A stretch of DNA of 64,000 nt, taken from Tetraselmis striata. Lineage: Eukaryota > Chlorophyta > Chlorodendrophyceae > Chlorodendrales > Chlorodendraceae. The translations under genes and the position numbers were made by a program. The stretch is from positions 62,001 through 126,000 of the forward strand of contig VCJN01000184.1 of the NCBI GenBank assembly GCA_006384855.1. Direction: 5' to 3'. Positions 26,914 through 36,234 of this stretch are shown in pieces (positions within the stretch are counted from its first letter, which is position 1; every line of letters begins with the position of its first letter). A model generated the notes under the pieces. It had not been told where the DNA came from. It saw only the letters and a list, made by a program, of their open reading frames with translations, and searched no databases.

Positions 26914-27840
26914 TCAGTCTGTCGGGCGATTGTCCTCAAACCACCGGATCGTGGAGCGAATGCCCTCCTCCAGCGAGATCTTCGGGCTCCAGCCCAGCGC
27001 CGTCAGGCGCGAGGAATCCATCAGCTTGCGTGGCGTGCCGTCCGGCTTGCTCGGATCGAGGCGCACCGTCCCGCTGTAACCGGTCTCGCGCGCGATCAGC
27101 CGCGCGAGATCGCCGATGGAGATCTCCTGCCCCGATCCCGCGTTGATCGGCTGCGCGCCGTCATAGGCATCAAGCAGGAACACCAGCGCATCGGCGAGAT
27201 CGTCGACATGCATGAACTCGCGCAGCGGCGTGCCGCTGCCCCAAAGCTCCACTGCGTTATGGCCGGCGTCGCGCGCCTCGACGAACTTGCGGATCAGGGC
27301 CGGAAGCACATGGCTGGTCTTCAGGTCGAAATTGTCGTTCGGGCCATAGAGATTGGTCGGCATCGCCGAGATGTAGGACAGCCCGTGCTGCTGACGGTAG
27401 GCCTGGCACAGATAGACGCCGGCGATCTTGGCCACCGCATACCACTGGTTGGTCGGCTCCAGCGGCGCGGTCATCAGCGCGTCTTCGCGGATCGGCTGTT
27501 CGGCGAGCTTGGGATAGATGCAGGACGACCCGAGGAACAAGAGCCGCTTAACGCCGGCTTCGGCCGCCGCGTGGATGACGTTGTTCTGGATCTGCAGGTT
27601 GTCGTAGAGAAAGTCGACGGGGCGCTCAGAGTTGGCGAGAATGCCGCCGACCCGAGCCGCCGCCAGGATCACCGCATCGACGGGCGTTCCGCGAAAGAAC
27701 GCATGCACCGCCGCCTGGTCGGTTAGATCGAGCTCCTGGCGGGAGCGGGTGACCACCTCCACCGGCTCTTCGGCCAGCCGGCGGCAGATCGCCGATCCGA
27801 CCATGCCCCGGTGACCCGCCACGAAAATACGCCGGGCCAT
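26914..27840 (-). CDS. fcl: GDP-L-fucose synthase
   Basis: The product is 308 residues, standard for Fcl/WcaG. Motifs: FVAGHRGMVGSAICRRL for NADP binding, the catalytic SSCIYP and YAVAKIAG (Ser, Tyr, Lys), and NLYGPNDNFD. It epimerises and reduces GDP-4-keto-6-deoxymannose to GDP-L-fucose in the cytoplasm. Three bases separate it from gmd upstream, so the two are cotranscribed. Confidence 0.95.
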   Translation of the reverse strand: MARRIFVAGHRGMVGSAICRRLAEEPVEVVTRSRQELDLTDQAAVHAFFRGTPVDAVILAAARVGGILANSERPVDFLYDNLQIQNNVIHAAAEAGVKRLLFLGSSCIYPKLAEQPIREDALMTAPLEPTNQWYAVAKIAGVYLCQAYRQQHGLSYISAMPTNLYGPNDNFDLKTSHVLPALIRKFVEARDAGHNAVELWGSGTPLREFMHVDDLADALVFLLDAYDGAQPINAGSGQEISIGDLARLIARETGYSGTVRLDPSKPDGTPRKLMDSSRLTALGWSPKISLEEGIRSTIRWFEDNRPTD

Positions 27841-27843
27841 GTC

Positions 27844-28923
27844 CTAGTCTTCCCGTCCGTAGGCGCGGCGGGCATGACGCTCCACCTGCAGCAGTTCCCG
27901 GTCGGCATCGACCATCTCGTCGACGAGTTGCTCGAACCCAGTGGTGTGCTGCCAGCCGAGCCTCTCGCGCGCCTTCGACGGATCGCCCAGCAACAGGTCG
28001 ACCTCGGTCGGCCGGAAATAGGCCGGATCGACCGAGACCAGCAGATCGCCGCTGGCGCGGTCGACGCCCGTCTCCTCCACGCCCTCGCCCCGCCAGACGA
28101 TCTCGCGCCCGACGCGGGCGAAGGCCCGCTCGACGAATTCGCGCACGGACCGGGTTTCGCCGGTCGCCAGCACATAGTCGTCCGGCGTGTCCTGCTGCAG
28201 CATCCGCCACATGCCTTCGGCATAATCGCGGGCATGCCCCCAGTCGCGCTTGGCGTCGAGATTTCCCAGATACAGCGTCGACTGTAGGCCGAGCTCGATG
28301 GCCGCGACCGCCCGCGTGATCTTGCGCGTCACGAAGGTTTCGCCGCGCAGCGGGCTTTCGTGATTGAACAGGATGCCGTTGCTCGCGTGCATGCCGTAGG
28401 CTTCGCGGTAGTTCACGGTGATCCAGTAGCCATAGAGCTTGGCGGCGGCATAGGGCGAACGCGGATAAAACGGCGTGGTCTCGCTCTGGGGAACTTCCTG
28501 CACCTTGCCGTAGAGTTCCGAGGTCGAGGCCTGATAGAACCGGCAGGTCTTTTCCATCTTGAGAATGCGCAGCGCCTCGAGCAGCCGCAGCACGCCAGTC
28601 GCATCGGCATTCGCCGTATATTCCGGCGTTTCGAAACTGACCATGACGTGGCTCTGGGCCGCGAGATTGTAGATCTCGTCCGGCTTGATCTCGGCCACGA
28701 GCCGGATCAGGCAGGAGGAATCGGTGAGATCGCCGTAATGCAGGAAAAAGCGACCGCCCTCTTCGTGGCGGTCGTGAATGATCGGATCGATCCGGCCGGT
28801 ATTGAATGAGGACGACCGGCGCTTCAGGCCGTGGACTTCATAGCCCTTGTCCAGCAGCAGACGCGTCAGATAGGCGCCATCCTGGCCGGTGACGCCGGTG
28901 ATCAAGGCCCGGGGTGTGCTCAT
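27844..28923 (-). CDS. gmd: GDP-mannose 4,6-dehydratase
   Basis: The product is 359 residues. Motifs: [19 protein letters not shown] for [22 protein letters not shown], catalytic Thr/Glu in QASTSELYG, and [12 protein letters not shown] (Tyr, Lys). It makes GDP-4-keto-6-deoxymannose from GDP-mannose, the first step to GDP-L-fucose. First gene of the gmd-fcl-methyltransferase run. No GDP-mannose-forming gene is in the window. Confidence 0.95.
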   Translation of the reverse strand: MSTPRALITGVTGQDGAYLTRLLLDKGYEVHGLKRRSSSFNTGRIDPIIHDRHEEGGRFFLHYGDLTDSSCLIRLVAEIKPDEIYNLAAQSHVMVSFETPEYTANADATGVLRLLEALRILKMEKTCRFYQASTSELYGKVQEVPQSETTPFYPRSPYAAAKLYGYWITVNYREAYGMHASNGILFNHESPLRGETFVTRKITRAVAAIELGLQSTLYLGNLDAKRDWGHARDYAEGMWRMLQQDTPDDYVLATGETRSVREFVERAFARVGREIVWRGEGVEETGVDRASGDLLVSVDPAYFRPTEVDLLLGDPSKARERLGWQHTTGFEQLVDEMVDADRELLQVERHARRAYGRED

Positions 28924-29053
28924 TGAAGGTCCTTATGCACAACGGTGCGGGTCGGGAGACCCTTTTGTCCCGTCGTACTGCACAAGACCGCGAGGAGCAA
29001 CTCTCAAGCACCCGGCCCGGCAAGGCGTGTCGTCGCCGGGCCAAAGGATCAGG

Positions 29054-29923
29054 TCAGCCGCAATAGGCGTGCTTGTCGGGCTGAACCTTCAAGAGCGCCT
29101 CGCGCAGCTTTTCCAGAGCGCGGCTTTCGATCTGGCGCACACGCTCCTTGGAAATGCCGAGCTTGTGACCGAGCGCCTCGAGTGTCGCGCCGTCTTCCGA
29201 CAGCCGCCGCTCGCGCACGATGCGCAGTTCGCGCTCCGACAGAACGCCGAGCGCGCTTTCCAGCCAGAGGGTGCGACGCTCGGTATCGATGGCGCCGCCG
29301 ACCATTTCCTCCGGCAGCGGATCGTCCGAAACGAGAAAGTCCTGCCGGTCCGCGCTCGATCCGTCGGATTCCATCACAGGCGCATTGAGCGAGGTGTCGG
29401 GACCCGAGAGCCGCGCACTCATGGTGGCGACATCGGCGACCTTGACGCCCATGGTCTCGGCGATCTTGCCGACCAGTTCCGTCTCGGTCACGCGGGTCGT
29501 GCCGCTGCTGAGTTTCGCCCGCAGCCGGCGCAGGTTGAAGAACAGCGCCTTCTGCGTCGACGAGGTGCCACCGCGAACGATCGACCAGTTGCGCAGGATA
29601 TAATCCTGGATCGACGCGCGGATCCACCAGGTCGCATAGGTCGAGAAGCGCACCTCGCGCTCCGGCTCGAACCGCGACGCGGCCTCCAGAAGACCGATGT
29701 GGCCTTCCTGGATGAGATCGCTCATTGACAGGCCGAAGTTGCGGTATTTCGCCGCCACGGCAATGACGAGCCGCATGTGGGAAAGACTCAAACGGTCCAA
29801 TGCCGCCTGATCATCATTGTCACGCCAGTCGAGCGCAAGTTGATGCTCTTCCTCGCGGCTGAGATACGGCGCATTCATTGCCGCACGGACAAGCTCTCGA
29901 CGATTTCCGGAAAGGTAGCTCAC
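29054..29923 (-). CDS. rpoH: RNA polymerase heat-shock sigma factor RpoH
   Basis: The product is 289 residues, normal for RpoH. The GTG at 29923 (SYLSGNRRELVRAAMNAPYL) is preferred over the ATG at 29878 because GGAGG lies 8 bases upstream and the extra residues align with the RpoH N-terminus. Region 2 is MSDLIQEGHIGLLEAASRFE and FSTYATWWIRASIQDYILRN; the RpoH box is TQKALFFNLRRLR; region 4 is LEALGHKLGISKERVRQIES. It directs stress promoters. The sequence resembles the second RpoH type of Hyphomicrobiales, inferred without an alignment. Confidence 0.93.
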   Translation of the reverse strand: MSYLSGNRRELVRAAMNAPYLSREEEHQLALDWRDNDDQAALDRLSLSHMRLVIAVAAKYRNFGLSMSDLIQEGHIGLLEAASRFEPEREVRFSTYATWWIRASIQDYILRNWSIVRGGTSSTQKALFFNLRRLRAKLSSGTTRVTETELVGKIAETMGVKVADVATMSARLSGPDTSLNAPVMESDGSSADRQDFLVSDDPLPEEMVGGAIDTERRTLWLESALGVLSERELRIVRERRLSEDGATLEALGHKLGISKERVRQIESRALEKLREALLKVQPDKHAYCG

Positions 29924-30069
29924 GGTCAATACCTCCGCGCCGTTGCATTCTTTCCCTGTCCTACGCGCGGAAACCCGGATCGGTTCAGTCCGCCGTCGCA
30001 AATTCCGAACAGGACGCTGGTCGCCGGGCGCATCGGTGCGCGCACATCCGCAACCTCAAGGAGTTTAGC

Positions 30070-30120
30070 ATGCCCCGCACCGTCGATCAGAACCAATTCG
30101 AGTTTCAGGAAAGTCAATAA
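30070..30120 (+). CDS. Possible 16-residue small protein
   Basis: ATG at 30070 is preceded by AAGGAG at 7 bases, an unusually good ribosome site. The frame encodes MPRTVDQNQFEFQESQ and ends in TAA. It is too short to judge by composition. It lies on the opposite strand to both neighbours, rpoH and carD. It could be a leader peptide or a chance match. Confidence 0.3.
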   Translation: MPRTVDQNQFEFQESQ

Positions 30121-30205
30121 GATTTACTGATGGTTGAGGCGGAATGCCGACCGTTCGCGGACGGATTTGCAACGACACAATCGGACTGGCCGGGCGCAGG
30201 CCCAA

Positions 30206-30233
30206 AAGAAAGGCCCGGCACATGGCCGGGCCT
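30206..30233 (-). terminator. Rho-independent terminator of carD
   Basis: AGGCCCGGC and GCCGGGCCT form a 9-base stem (30211-30233) with a short loop. Read on the minus strand it is followed by TTTCTTTT, and on the plus strand by a T-run after GAAC. Confidence 0.8.
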
Positions 30234-30270
30234 GAACTTTTTTCGGAACGACGATCGCGCGGCTTGCGCC

Positions 30271-30867
30271 TCAGGCGGCGGCCGTCTGCTCGCCTTCGCC
30301 ATCCTCTTCCGCGGCGGCGGCCGCGGCTTCCGCGGCAGCCTTGCGGCTGGCGGACTTGGCGAGATTCTGCTCGATCTGGCGGATCGCTTCCGTGTCGGAG
30401 CACTTGTTCACCGCCGCGATCTCGCGCGACATGCGATCAAGAGCCGCCTCATAGAGCTGGCGCTCCGAGTAGGACTGCTCGGGCTGGCTGTCCGAACGGA
30501 ACAGGTCGCGAACCACCTCCGCGATCGAGATCAGATCGCCGGAGTTGATCTTCGCTTCGTATTCCTGCGCGCGACGGCTCCACATGGTCCGCTTGACGCG
30601 CGGACGCCCGCGCACGGTCTCGAGGGCCTTTTTGACCGCCGGCGCATCGGCGAGTTTGCGCATGCCCACGCTCGCGATCTTCGCGACGGGAACGCGCAAG
30701 GTCATTTTGTCCTGCTCGAAGTTGATGACCAGCAGCTCAAGCGCATATCCGGCGACATTCTGTTCTTCGATCGCCGTGATCTGACCGACCCCATGGGCCG
30801 GATACACAATGAACTCTCCTGTCTTGAAACCCTGTCTCTGCGCGGTTTTTTTCACCGTTGTTGCCAT
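30271..30867 (-). CDS. carD: CarD-family transcriptional regulator
   Basis: The product is 198 residues. The N-terminal RNA-polymerase-interaction domain (about 12-75) has FKTGEFIVYPAHGVGQITAI and LRVPVAKIASVGMRKL. The helical C-terminal domain (about 80-165) has VKRTMWSRRAQEYEAKINSG and LYEAALDRMSREIAAV. An Ala/Glu-rich tail follows. CarD binds the RNAP beta subunit and stabilises open promoter complexes. A strong terminator follows the gene. Confidence 0.93.
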   Translation of the reverse strand: MATTVKKTAQRQGFKTGEFIVYPAHGVGQITAIEEQNVAGYALELLVINFEQDKMTLRVPVAKIASVGMRKLADAPAVKKALETVRGRPRVKRTMWSRRAQEYEAKINSGDLISIAEVVRDLFRSDSQPEQSYSERQLYEAALDRMSREIAAVNKCSDTEAIRQIEQNLAKSASRKAAAEAAAAAAEEDGEGEQTAAA

Positions 30868-31234
30868 ACGCCTTAATTACTCCTGCGCAGTTGCGGCCAA
30901 GAGGCCGTTGGTCGACGCCCGCGCGCCACCTTTTTTCGGAGAAACGCACGCCCTCCGGCCTGGAAATCCGAGCCGCCGGTGTCCGTCCTGGTGTGTTCAG
31001 CCTGCCTGCGACGATCTCAACTCGTGAATGTCATGGAAACAAGCTTCGGCCCGCTGCACGTCGCGAGGAAGCTGCAACCATAAAGCCTCCGTGGGAGGGG
31101 GGAGATCCAAGGATCAGACGACTAGAGAAAGACGATACCACATTTTCTGTGGATTTCCAAATGCAACGCACACAAACCCCGCCGCCGGCGGGGGCAGCAG
31201 GGCGCCTGTCAGGACGGGCCGCGCTCGAAAGCGC
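30868..31234. other. Region between carD and fdxA
   Basis: About 370 bases upstream of carD and downstream of fdxA, both on the minus strand. It presumably holds the carD promoter, but I cannot point to a convincing one and see no gene. Confidence 0.4.
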
Positions 31235-31573
31235 TCAGTCTCCTTCGCCCGGCTCCGGGGAAAAGAATTTTTCGAACTTGCCGTCCTGGCCGTCGAATGC
31301 CTCGGCGTCCGGCAGCGGATCCTTCTTGACCGTGATATTCGGCCATTTCGAGGCATATTCGGTGTTCACCTCGAGCCATTTTTCCAGCCCGGGTTCGGTG
31401 TCGGGCTTGATCGCGTCGGCCGGGCATTCCGGTTCGCACACGCCACAGTCGATGCATTCGTCAGGATGGATGACGAGCATGTTGTCGCCCTCGTAGAAAC
31501 AGTCTACCGGGCACACCTCGACGCAGTCTGTGTATTTGCACTTAATGCAGTTGTCCGTGACGATATAGGTCAT
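31235..31573 (-). CDS. fdxA: Ferredoxin FdxA (3Fe-4S/4Fe-4S)
   Basis: The product is 112 residues, the FdxA length in alphaproteobacteria. Cysteines at 9, 12, 17, 21, 25 and at 40, 43, 46, 50 fit one 3Fe-4S and one 4Fe-4S cluster ([28 protein letters not shown]). The C-terminal tail [18 protein letters not shown] is typical. GAGAGGAT precedes the ATG. It carries electrons in the cytoplasm and lies downstream of the S4 and helicase genes. Confidence 0.95.
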   Translation of the reverse strand: MTYIVTDNCIKCKYTDCVEVCPVDCFYEGDNMLVIHPDECIDCGVCEPECPADAIKPDTEPGLEKWLEVNTEYASKWPNITVKKDPLPDAEAFDGQDGKFEKFFSPEPGEGD

Positions 31574-31722
31574 CGCATCCTCTCATGACGGTGCCCGTCC
31601 CGGTCACCGGCAGCACCCGCATCTCCTCCGGCGAACCGCGCCCGCGTGCCGGAGGCAAGGCACCTTTTACCGATTGCCTACCGGGTTTGCCAGCGCGCAT
31701 CAAGTTCGGAATATGTTGAGTT

Positions 31723-32249
31723 TCATAGCGTCGTTGGAAGATTTTTCCAGCCGTTTTCGCGCGCCTGTCCGGCGATGCCCCGCAACCGCGCCCGGACGCA
31801 AAGCCGAAACGGCGGAGGACACAGCCAGCGCGCCAGCCGCGGCGGGCTACCCTCGCCGTGGCGGAAGCGGTCGGTCTCCCGCCGTTCCGCTTCGTCGGAC
31901 GGCCGCTTCCCGGATCACGATGGGCCGGCGCACCGGGATCGGCCACCGTGGCATCGCGCGGCGGCGGCGGAGGCGTCAGGTCCTCGTAGAGCAACTGCGC
32001 TTCCGGTGCCGGTCCGCGCCGCTCGCCCGGCGCCAGCACCTTGAGGATACGCACGGTCCGGGCGACGGAGACCGTCAGCACGTCGCCGGCGCGCACCGAC
32101 TTGGAAGGCGCCGCCACCTTGTCGCGGTTGACCCGGACATGGCCGGCCGCAACGAGCTTCTGGGCGAGGCTGCGCGACTTGACCACCCGCGCATACCACA
32201 GCCACTTGTCGATCCGCTGCACGGGCAGCGCGGCGTCCGCCTCACCCAT
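31723..32249 (-). CDS. S4-domain RNA-binding protein (Hsp15-like), one apparent frameshift
   Basis: The start is the ATG at 32249. Residues 10-60 form an S4 domain (QRIDKWLWYARVVKSRSLAQ, VRVNRDKVAAPSKSVRAGD). The usual family tail PGSGRPTKR is then reached. In the frame as given the tail becomes unlike the family; one base at about 31885 would give KRERRETDRFRHGEG and a stop at 31723. The protein binds rRNA or stalled 50S subunits as in Hsp15 (family knowledge). The gene follows the helicase gene, a pairing common in Hyphomicrobiales. Confidence 0.75.
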
Positions 32250-32330
32250 TCGCCAGCCTCCCGACCGGACCGGCAGAGCCTCCCGCAGGACGCCACCGCC
32301 GGCGCGATCCCGTTCCAGCGCGCGCTGGCC

Positions 32331-35300
32331 TCAGCGCGGCTTCTTTTCCAGATCCGCCTTCAGCGCGGCGAGCTTGGCGAAGGGCGAATCCGGATCGATC
32401 GCCCCGCCCTTGGCCGGACGGCCGCCACGCCCGCCCGCCTTGTCCGGGCGCGGTCCGCCGGGCTTGCCGCCGGCCGGGCGGCCGGAGCCTTCGCCAGCAG
32501 GGCGCGGCTTGCCCTTCGGCTTGCCACCGCCACGCCGCGGCGCCTGGTCGTCGCGCCCGCCGGCCCCCTTGGCCGAGGCGCCGTCGCGCGCACCGCCACG
32601 GTTGCCGGGCCGGCGTCCGGCCTTTTCGCCGCCGCGCGGACGGCGATCGCGCCGACCGGGACGCCACACTTCGATCGTGACCACATCAGACGCATCCGCA
32701 TCGGCGCCAGCAACTGCCTCGCCGGCAGCGTCCGGGGACACCGCATCCGGCGTTCCGGCGTCCGCCGTCGCAGCGTCGGACGCGGCACCGCCGGCGTCCG
32801 CTTCGTCGCTCGTTGCAGCTTCGCCAGCCGGAGCATCCGGGGCCGAAGCCTCGGCGGCCACGGGCTCGGCCGCAGCCGCGCCGTTGGATTCGCCTGTTTC
32901 GATCGCGGGTGCCCCTGCCTCCGGCTCAGCCGAAGACGACACGTCGGCCGCCTCGGACGCATCGGAGACACCAGCCGTCTCGACGGCCTCGGCGTCCGTC
33001 GCCGCACCGTCAGCCGGTGCGGCATCGGCCGCCGGAGCTTCGGACGCGGGCGTATCATCCGTGGCCGGCGCTGGATCTCGCGGCTTTCGCTGCGGTAGCC
33101 GAGCGACTTGAGGATTGCGGAGAAATCCTCGCCGGCACAGCCGAGCAGCGAGGTCATCGCCACCGTCACGGTAAAGCCGCCGCCTTCCGGAAATCGCGCC
33201 TTCCGGCGGCTCGACGCTGGCATCGAGCGGTTTCCAGGCAAGCAGCGGGCGAATCAGGTCGGCAAGCCGCTCCAGAATATCGACCCGCACGGCGCGCGGA
33301 CCGCACACGCGAAAGCCGACGACCTTGTAGAGGTCCTTGGAGAACGCCGGATCGACGACAACCGAGGTCCGCCCGGAGGCCGAAAGCTGCGGCAGCTCGG
33401 AGAGCCCCGGCATCTCCAGGTCGCCGTGCTTCAGGGCCCAGAGCTGAGCCATCAGCCGGCTCGGCGCCGGCTTCAACAGCGCCGGCACGAAAATATGATA
33501 GGCGCCGAAGCGCACGCCGAGACGGCGCAGGCCGGCGCGCATGGTCTGGTCGAGCTGGCGCACGTCCTCGGCGATGTCGGAGCGCTCGACGATGCCCTGC
33601 GCCTCGACGAGACGGAAGGCGACGCCGCGCGCAAGCCCCTCAAGCCCTTCGCCCGTCTCGAGATCGCGCAGCGGCTTGGCCAGCGTGTCGATATGCGTCT
33701 TGAGCCAGAGCGTGAGCCGGCCCTCGACCTTCTCGCGATCCGCCGTCTCAAGCGTGTCGTCGCACAGCACGATCAGACCGGGCGCGAGCACGGTTTCGCC
33801 GGCGATCAGCCGCCCGACCACCTCGCCCTGCCAGCGGATGAACCCGTCGGAGGTCAGGGTGAAATCCTCGTTCGCCGCGCGGGCGACCTTGTCGGCGCGC
33901 GCCGTCAGCTCGCTGGCGAGCGCCTTTTTGCGCCGCGGCGCGCAGCGCCTTGCCGTCCGGCCCGTCGGCCGCGGCATCCGGCGCGAAGCGGAAGCCCTGG
34001 AGCTGGCCGACGTGCTGCCCCTCGACAAGCACATCTCCGACTGGTGTGATTTCCGCTTCAAGCATCGCGTTCTCTCTTAGACGTCGCATCAATACGCTGG
34101 TTCGTCGGTCGACAAAGCGCTGAGTCAGCCTGTCGTGCAAGGCGTCCCGACAATCGGTCTTCTACGCCGCGCGTGACGCCTTGCCAATGGGCGGGATCCG
34201 ACAACCAGTCGGCGCGGTTGGCGACAAAGGTCCATGTCCGGATGTGCGCCATGCGGTTGGACAGGGTGTCGATGTCGCCGTCGACCTTGTCGGCGAAGGC
34301 GACCTGACGCGCAAACCAGTCGTCCGGGACGACCCCGTCGCGGGTCAGATGGGCATAGATCCCGGCGATCAGGTCGGCATGATTGGCCGGCGCGATCTTC
34401 CGGTAGTCCGGCACCTGGCACACATCCCACAAGAGCCGGACACGCTCCGGCGAGGACGCCACCCGGCGGATCGCCTCGTCGCGCACGGCATGATCGAAGG
34501 CGGTTTCGTCGGCCGACGGCGGCGCGCGGGTCAGTCCCTGTTCGCGCGGCGGCACGTCGAGCGAGGCGCGCAAGGCCGTCACGGAGGAAAAGTCGAGCGC
34601 CCGGCTGCGCCACTGAAGCACCTTGAGCGCATCGAAGCGGTGGCTTTCCAGCGCCTCGACAAGCTCGTCGTCGAAGGGATCCACCCGCCCCGTGACCCCG
34701 AAGGTGCCGTCGCGGGTATGACGCCCGGCGCGGCCGCCGATCTGCCCCATCTCCGCCGGGGTCAGCATGCGGTACTGATAGCCGTCGAACTTGCGGATCC
34801 CGGCAAAGGCGATGTGGTCGACGTCGAGATTGAGGCCCATGCCGATCGCGTCGGTCGCGATCAGATGCTGCACGTCGCCGTTCTGGAACAGCGCGACCTG
34901 GGCGTTTCGCGTGCGCGGGCTGAGCGAGCCGAGCACGACGGCCGCACCGCCATGCTGGCGCCGGATCAGTTCGGCGATCGCATAGACTTCAGACGAGGAA
35001 AACGCCACGACGGCGGAGCGCGGCGGGCAGCCGCGTGATCTTTTTCTGCCCCGAGTAGGCCAGCACCGACATGCGCGGCCGGGTCACCACATTGAGGCCC
35101 GGCAGCAACCGCTCCAGAAGCGCACGCGCCGTCGCAGAGCCCAGAAGCAACGTCTCCAGATGCCCGCGCATGTTGAGAATGCGGTCGGTGAACACGTGTC
35201 CGCGCTCGAGGTCGCCGGCCAGCTGCACCTCGTCGATGGCGACGAAATCGGTCTTCAGGTCGAGCGGCATCGCCTCGACGGTCGACACCCAGTAGCGCGC

Positions 35301-35546
35301 GTCGGTCGGGATCACCTTTTCCTCGCCGGTGACAAGCGCGACCTTGTCCTCGCCGACGCGGGCGACGATGCGTCCGTAGACCTCGCGCGCCAGCAGGCGC
35401 AAGGGCAGGCCGATGATGCCGCTTTCGCGCGCGATCATCCGCTCGATGGCGAGATGGGTCTTGCCAGTGTTCGTCGGCCCGAGAACCGCGGTCACGGTCC
35501 GGGCGCGGACACTCGCCGGAAGCTGGGAATTTGGGGAATGGAGCAT
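32331..35546 (-). CDS. SUV3-like DEAD/DExH ATP-dependent helicase, about five apparent frameshifts
   Basis: Pieces in order, across frames: MLHSPNSQLP, Walker A GPTNTGKTHLA, IDEVQLAGDLERGHVFTDRI, LLGSATARAL; then FSSSEVYAIAEL, GMGLNLDVDHIAF and motif VI QIGGRAGRH; then a long middle and the basic C-terminus ending DPDSPFAKLAALKADLEKK. Frame changes fall near 35026, 34147, 33928, 33178 and 33085, mostly at short homopolymers. An Ala/Asp-rich linker (~33060-32690) and a Gly/Arg/Lys-rich RNA-binding-like tail follow. The SUPV3L1 family unwinds RNA/DNA. Length ~1070 residues matches the rhizobial type. Whether it is disrupted in the organism or only in this sequence cannot be told here. Confidence 0.75.
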
Positions 35547-36234
35547 GTGTTGCGACGACGCGGGTGCGGCCTCTTGGACGAGGGCAAAACTGGGCGGCGA
35601 TAATCCGGCCGTCCCACCATCAGGCAGGGCGAAACCCTGATGTCTGGTACCACAGTCGACCGGCGCATGTCGCGCATTCTTTTGACGCCGCCCGGCACCC
35701 GGCCGGCGCCGAATCGCACGCCCGCCCCGGCGAAAACGGCACAAGCGGAACGAGTCTAGAACAAAGCCGGACCGAATCGGCCACCGGACATCGTTCCCGG
35801 TTTGTTTCCTACAACATCTGGTGGAAAACAAGCCACCGGCACCGAAATCGTGAGTCGGACCAGATATTTGGCCAGGGAGCGATTCCTTGAGCGCCGCCTC
35901 TCGGTGATCGTGCATTTCCTTTCGATATCGTAAACCGGAAACCTAAAATTCGAGCGGCCTCGTTAACCTTTCGACCGAACGGCGAACAAAGCCTGTCCGA
36001 ATCGCTTATCCGCGCGTGTTCCGCTTTTGTTTTTACCGGATGTGGTAGGCGCCAGCCCCTCCGCGCCCAGATGCCGAAGCCGCATCCGGGCGGCCTCCCG
36101 GTCCGGGTAGTGCCGGATTAACCCCTTGGTCCCGTTTCGGGACGGCTCCTGGGTGCGGCGCAAAGACACCACCTTCCCTTGCGGTGCCCTGCCCTGTAAA
36201 ACCCCACGTAAAAGCCATAGCAGGAGGGACAGAT
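35547..36234. other. Region between the divergent helicase and pyc genes
   Basis: About 690 bases. The minus-strand helicase frame stays open to 35915, but the extra residues look random. A short hairpin (GTCCCG/CGGGAC, 36129-36140) lies upstream of pyc. No other gene is supported; the region should carry both promoters. Confidence 0.4.

Larger units (their letters stand above)
29924..30270. other. Region between rpoH and carD
   Basis: About 350 bases holding the carD terminator (30206-30233) and a possible 16-residue open frame on the plus strand (30070-30120). Nothing else is supported. Confidence 0.45.

Noticed and set aside
31542-31722. Extension of the S4 protein to 31542
   Set aside because: The tail beyond GSGRPTKR in the given frame is unlike the family and would overlap the fdxA start.
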